Positions 54,671 to 56,212 of a DNA stretch of 56,212 bases are shown here, one piece after another. The position numbers and the translations under genes are program-made. The notes under the pieces were generated by a model. That model was not told where the DNA came from and ran no database searches. It saw only the letters and a list, made by a program, of their open reading frames with translations. The stretch lies in NCBI GenBank assembly GCA_022841365.1, contig JALHRP010000012.1, positions 33,967-90,178 on the forward strand, read 5' to 3'. The stretch is from Chitinophagaceae bacterium (GTDB taxonomy: Bacteria > Bacteroidota > Bacteroidia > Chitinophagales > Chitinophagaceae). Positions within the stretch are counted from its first letter, which is position 1, and the number at the start of each line of letters is the position of its first letter.

Positions 54671-56212
54671 TCAGAAGGGATAACCAATACCTAACGAGAA
54701 ATTGAAATTTTCATAGCGCCAGTTTCGATCCAGTTCTCTTCGTCCATACAAATTCTGAAAACTTGTTTTGGGAATACGCCATCCGTTATTTGTTTCAACA
54801 AACGGATAAGAAGGATTCTTGATCCGCAATCCAAAATCAAAACGGATGAGGAACAGGCCCACAAAATCCAGCCGAAATCCGGTACCTGCACTTACACTTA
54901 AATCACGGTACAGATTGTTAAAACGAAACACAACGGTGTCGTTTCCTGCATTGCTTTTATTCCGGAAGTTCCACACATTACCTGCATCAAGAAAGAGTGC
55001 ACCTCTTAAGATTAAGGTGTTGGGCCAGATGGATAAAATATTATACCTGTATTCTGCATTTGCTTCAAGCACCATATCTCCGCTGCGGCTGAAGAATTGA
55101 TTTCGTCCGCTTCGTTTTTCTAACGGACTTGCACCGGGACCAATACTTCTTAACGGCCATGCTCGCATGCTGTTGGGGCCACCACCTGTGAATTGTTTAA
55201 AGAACGGCATGTTCGATGTATCTACATCATACAAATACCCTGCACCAAGTAAACCTCTAAACACCCAACGGTGTGCTTTAAAGCGTTGAATTTCGTATTT
55301 GTATTCTGCATCAAATCGTACATATTCATACAGTGGCTCATCAAAGAGTTTGATTGCATTTTTCAACCGGCCGAATATGGCTCCTGATTCTTCAAAATTA
55401 ATTCTGTAAGAAACCACATGTCTGTAAACAGGATAGTCACGTATAATCTTTGCAGGTTTAGAATAACTGCCATTGAAAACCCCCAATACAAAACCTTCAT
55501 TAAACGAATTACGCAACAGGGCCGATGCTGCAAGCTGTTCACGAAATGCAACAGACTCATTATCCAGATTTACAAATTCAATATTTAACGGACGAATACT
55601 CCAGATGGCGTCCCGTTTGGTTTGAAACTGCCAGCCAAGTGTTGCTCCAACATTTATTAAACTGAAAAAACGGATCCTGTTTATTGCAGAAATGGATGTT
55701 GTAACAAATGTTTTTTTATTGACCCAGTCTTTACTCCATTTTGGTTTAAAAACAGCAGCAGGAATTTTGGGAATAGTAAAACTGTTGCTGTAAGTGAGTT
55801 CGGTTGATTGAATACCGTTGTTAATTTGGCCTACTCCAAACTCAATACCACCGCGGATGGTATGCAGCACCTGTATTCCCTGCCGGTCGAAATTACGGTT
55901 CCTGTAACCGAGATTTAAACCAAAGCCAACAAGGTTACCTGCAGTTTGGGTTGAGATGATTCCGTTTTGATTCACGGCATTAAACACCGACTCCAGATCA
56001 ACTGTAAAACTCCGCTTGGGCGATGGAATTAATAAAATCCGGTAGTCAATTTTAGAAGAGTCGTCCTTTGCCCGCAGCGGTTCAATTTTAATGATGCTCC
56101 AGGTGTTCAGTTTATTCAGTTCATCTGCTGTTCTTGAAAGATCATTTGCCCGGTAAATACTGTCGGGTTTTAAAAACAAATGCTGACGGATGAAGAAAGG
56201 TTTAAACTTTTG
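54671..56212 (-). CDS. BamA/TamA-family outer-membrane protein (TamL-like), C-terminal part
   Basis: About 513 residues are visible; the gene runs off the right edge of the window. The visible start (FFIRQHLFLKPDSIYRANDL) looks like the end of a POTRA-type domain, then an omp85-type barrel with YLYDVDTSNMPFFKQFTGGG, the lid-lock-like segment PNSMRAWPLRSIGPG, LEANAEYRYNILSIWPNTL, FLDAGNVWNFRN and ending FNFSLGIGYPF with the terminal aromatic. Omp85 proteins insert outer-membrane proteins; TamL is a lipoprotein form in Bacteroidota, but the N-terminus that would show a lipobox is missing. Confidence 0.85.
   Translation of the reverse strand, partial: QKFKPFFIRQHLFLKPDSIYRANDLSRTADELNKLNTWSIIKIEPLRAKDDSSKIDYRILLIPSPKRSFTVDLESVFNAVNQNGIISTQTAGNLVGFGLNLGYRNRNFDRQGIQVLHTIRGGIEFGVGQINNGIQSTELTYSNSFTIPKIPAAVFKPKWSKDWVNKKTFVTTSISAINRIRFFSLINVGATLGWQFQTKRDAIWSIRPLNIEFVNLDNESVAFREQLAASALLRNSFNEGFVLGVFNGSYSKPAKIIRDYPVYRHVVSYRINFEESGAIFGRLKNAIKLFDEPLYEYVRFDAEYKYEIQRFKAHRWVFRGLLGAGYLYDVDTSNMPFFKQFTGGGPNSMRAWPLRSIGPGASPLEKRSGRNQFFSRSGDMVLEANAEYRYNILSIWPNTLILRGALFLDAGNVWNFRNKSNAGNDTVVFRFNNLYRDLSVSAGTGFRLDFVGLFLIRFDFGLRIKNPSYPFVETNNGWRIPKTSFQNLYGRRELDRNWRYENFNFSLGIGYPF

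Overview
The window looks like a chromosomal segment of a Gram-negative member of the Bacteroidota, most likely Chitinophagaceae (family level is inference). Supporting signs are a SusC/SusD pair, outer-membrane TonB-dependent receptors, SPII lipoproteins, an almost complete lack of Shine-Dalgarno sequences, several promoters of the Bacteroidota form TTG-N16-21-TAnnTTTG, and many short intergenic palindromes of kinds I associate with this phylum. Only one RNA gene is seen (tRNA-Leu, anticodon CAG). No insertion sequence, phage, CRISPR array or origin is visible, and no gap between genes exceeds about 300 bases.

Region 1 (1-6910) is a molybdenum-cofactor block: the tail of a gene that is probably a molybdo-hydroxylase large subunit, then XdhC, a MocA-like nucleotidyltransferase, MoeA, a TSUP permease, MoaD, a MoeB-rhodanese fusion, MoaE and a MoaC-MoaB/MogA fusion. 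MoaA is absent here. Region 2 (7001-11969) holds a secreted beta-propeller/phosphoesterase fusion, a TonB-dependent receptor and a small VOC protein.

Region 3 (12090-35198) is a polysaccharide utilization locus built around L-rhamnose. An isomerase-like protein, a GH43-type enzyme and a sulfatase form one operon. A converging operon encodes the aldolase/dehydrogenase fusion, L-rhamnose isomerase and kinase. A GntR-type regulator lies between this operon and SusC-SusD, GH78 rhamnosidase, RhaT, GH2 beta-galactosidase and an FMN-dependent L-lactate dehydrogenase. Together they outline a route from a rhamnose-bearing glycan, through rhamnulose 1-phosphate and L-lactaldehyde, to DHAP and pyruvate. 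A 20-bp element made of two tandem 10-bp words (consensus CTRTCCTGWA) occurs in front of all three transcription units, including directly before the regulator gene. It is the best candidate for a previously undescribed regulatory system in the window.

Region 4 (35276-46149) is mostly housekeeping: tRNA-Leu, an EamA transporter, DapD, a glycosyltransferase, the CCA-adding enzyme, a pRiA4b ORF-3-like protein, MiaA, a FadL-like porin, a strange Trp/Asn/Ser-rich lipoprotein and a eukaryote/archaea-type ProRS. Region 5 (46327-56212) has a DUF2752 / CCC-motif membrane cassette whose last member carries an in-frame TAG, then an RDD gene divergent from SpoIIM-DUF4129-DUF4350-MoxR-DUF58 (a widely conserved cluster of unclear function), TruB, and the C-terminal part of a BamA/TamA-family outer-membrane protein running off the right edge.
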